Source: Elusimicrobiota bacterium (GTDB lineage Bacteria; Elusimicrobiota; Elusimicrobia; UBA1565; UBA9628). Taken from it: a stretch of DNA of 64,000 bases. Location of the stretch: NCBI GenBank assembly GCA_016212855.1, contig JACRDP010000028.1, forward strand, positions 1-64,000, given 5' to 3'. Position numbers and translations under genes: made by a program. The notes beneath the pieces are model-generated. The model worked only from the letters and a program-made list of their open reading frames with translations, made no database searches and had not been told where the DNA came from. Shown in pieces: positions 63,556 through 64,000 of the stretch (within the stretch, counting starts at the first letter, position 1; each line of letters opens with the position of its first letter).

Positions 63556-64000
63556 ATGATCAGCGAGAAGAAGGGCGCGAAGAAGACGTTGGCCGTCGCT
63601 CTCATTTTCGCGCTTTTCGCCGGCTCTCCGCTCGACGTCCTCGCTCAGACGCGCGCCGCCGCCGTCACGAACGTTCCCGCCGGGCTCGGCGTCGTCGGCT
63701 CCGTCGGAACGATCGGCACGGCCGTCCCCGGCCTGGCGTTACCGACGGCGATCCTCGCGCCCTCGCTCGCTCCTTCGCTCGTCGCGACGCCCGTCCTCGC
63801 GCCGGCCGCCGTCACGCCGGCGCTCGTGCCCGCTCTCGCCGCTCCCGCCGCGGCCAAGTCCGCCATCACGGCCCAGCCCGCCGAGGTCGCCGCCGCTTTG
63901 GCCGCCGCCAAGTCGCTGCCGGTCGGCTCGCTGCGCGACACCGTGTACTCCTTCGTCGGCGCGATGTCCGACGCCGAGCGCGCGGGCGCGAACACCGCGC
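63556..64000 (+). CDS. Secreted Ala/Pro-rich protein, 5' part only (runs off window)
   Basis: The ATG at 63556 follows an AGGAG ribosome site, and TATAAT lies about 41 bases upstream (63509-63514). The 148 visible residues comprise a signal peptide (LAVALIFALFAGSPLDVLAQ) and a long Ala/Pro/Leu/Val segment (LPTAILAPSLAPSLVATPVL; AAVTPALVPALAAPAAAKS). The start of a helical region follows (VAAALAAAKSLPVGSLRDTV). It is the seventh copy of the shared N-terminal layout in this window. The functional domain lies beyond the right edge. Confidence 0.7.
   Translation, partial: MISEKKGAKKTLAVALIFALFAGSPLDVLAQTRAAAVTNVPAGLGVVGSVGTIGTAVPGLALPTAILAPSLAPSLVATPVLAPAAVTPALVPALAAPAAAKSAITAQPAEVAAALAAAKSLPVGSLRDTVYSFVGAMSDAERAGANTA

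Overview
The window is about 64 kb of GC-rich bacterial chromosome, densely packed with short operons on both strands. I see no phage genes, transposases or CRISPR array, and no stretch longer than about 240 bases lacks a gene or a recognisable element. There is one tRNA (Gln, CTG) and no rRNA. My best guess for the source is an uncultured free-living Gram-negative lineage such as Elusimicrobiota. That rests on the many secreted proteins with an Ala/Pro/Ser-rich segment after the signal peptide, plus lipoproteins, an M23 peptidase and peptidoglycan-recycling genes. It is an inference, not a proof.

Layout. 0-3.1 kb: the start of a secreted protein running off the left end, tRNA-Gln, a MarR regulator with membrane and TfoX-like genes, and a cupin. 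3-9.3 kb: a BNR-propeller/MoaD-like pair, a JAMM-like secreted protein, an M23 lipoprotein, a PhyH-type oxygenase and an OPA-type transporter. 9.3-19 kb: a CTP-dependent lipid-kinase-like membrane protein, an M28 peptidase, a secreted HExxH protein, an aldo-keto reductase, a PAS protein, a paired DnaA-box element and a serine hydrolase. 19-25.6 kb: a secreted Pro/Arg/Gln-repeat protein behind a structured leader, an MliC-like lipoprotein, an RlmI-like methyltransferase, an XRE regulator with tandem operators, and a MurU/AmgK-RapZ pair. 25.6-34 kb: a cupredoxin, a CDF exporter, a DUF4105 protein and an M13 peptidase. 34-43 kb: a cNMP-patatin protein, a CheY/CheC-like pair, RsgA, Crp and Rrf2 regulators, a sterol desaturase-like protein and a nitroreductase. 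43-49.4 kb: an Npt1-like transporter with arsC and an aquaporin, a toxin-antitoxin pair, Sua5 and PAP2. 49.4-64 kb: a double-domain PPK2 kinase with a FIST-cyclase, a LysM-FecR protein, a nucleoside transporter, a bufferin-like metal-binding peptide, an ATP-grasp/MFS fusion, a nitrilase-fold protein lacking its cysteine, and another Ala/Pro-rich secreted protein cut by the right end.

Two themes cross the window. First, at least two dozen transcription units have a -10 hexamer (TAnnnT) ending 5-9 bases before the start codon, several with a well placed -35. This implies that leaderless transcription is normal here; internal genes of operons are instead coupled by ATGA/GTGA overlaps, and a minority of genes have classical GGAGG leaders. 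Second, seven unrelated proteins share a signal peptide followed by a 50-100 residue segment rich in APSL/APVL/TPSL motifs. Their downstream domains are as different as an ATP-grasp ligase with an MFS transporter, a CTP-kinase-like membrane enzyme and a DUF4105 hydrolase-like fold. This looks like a common sorting or anchoring module that has not been described to my knowledge.
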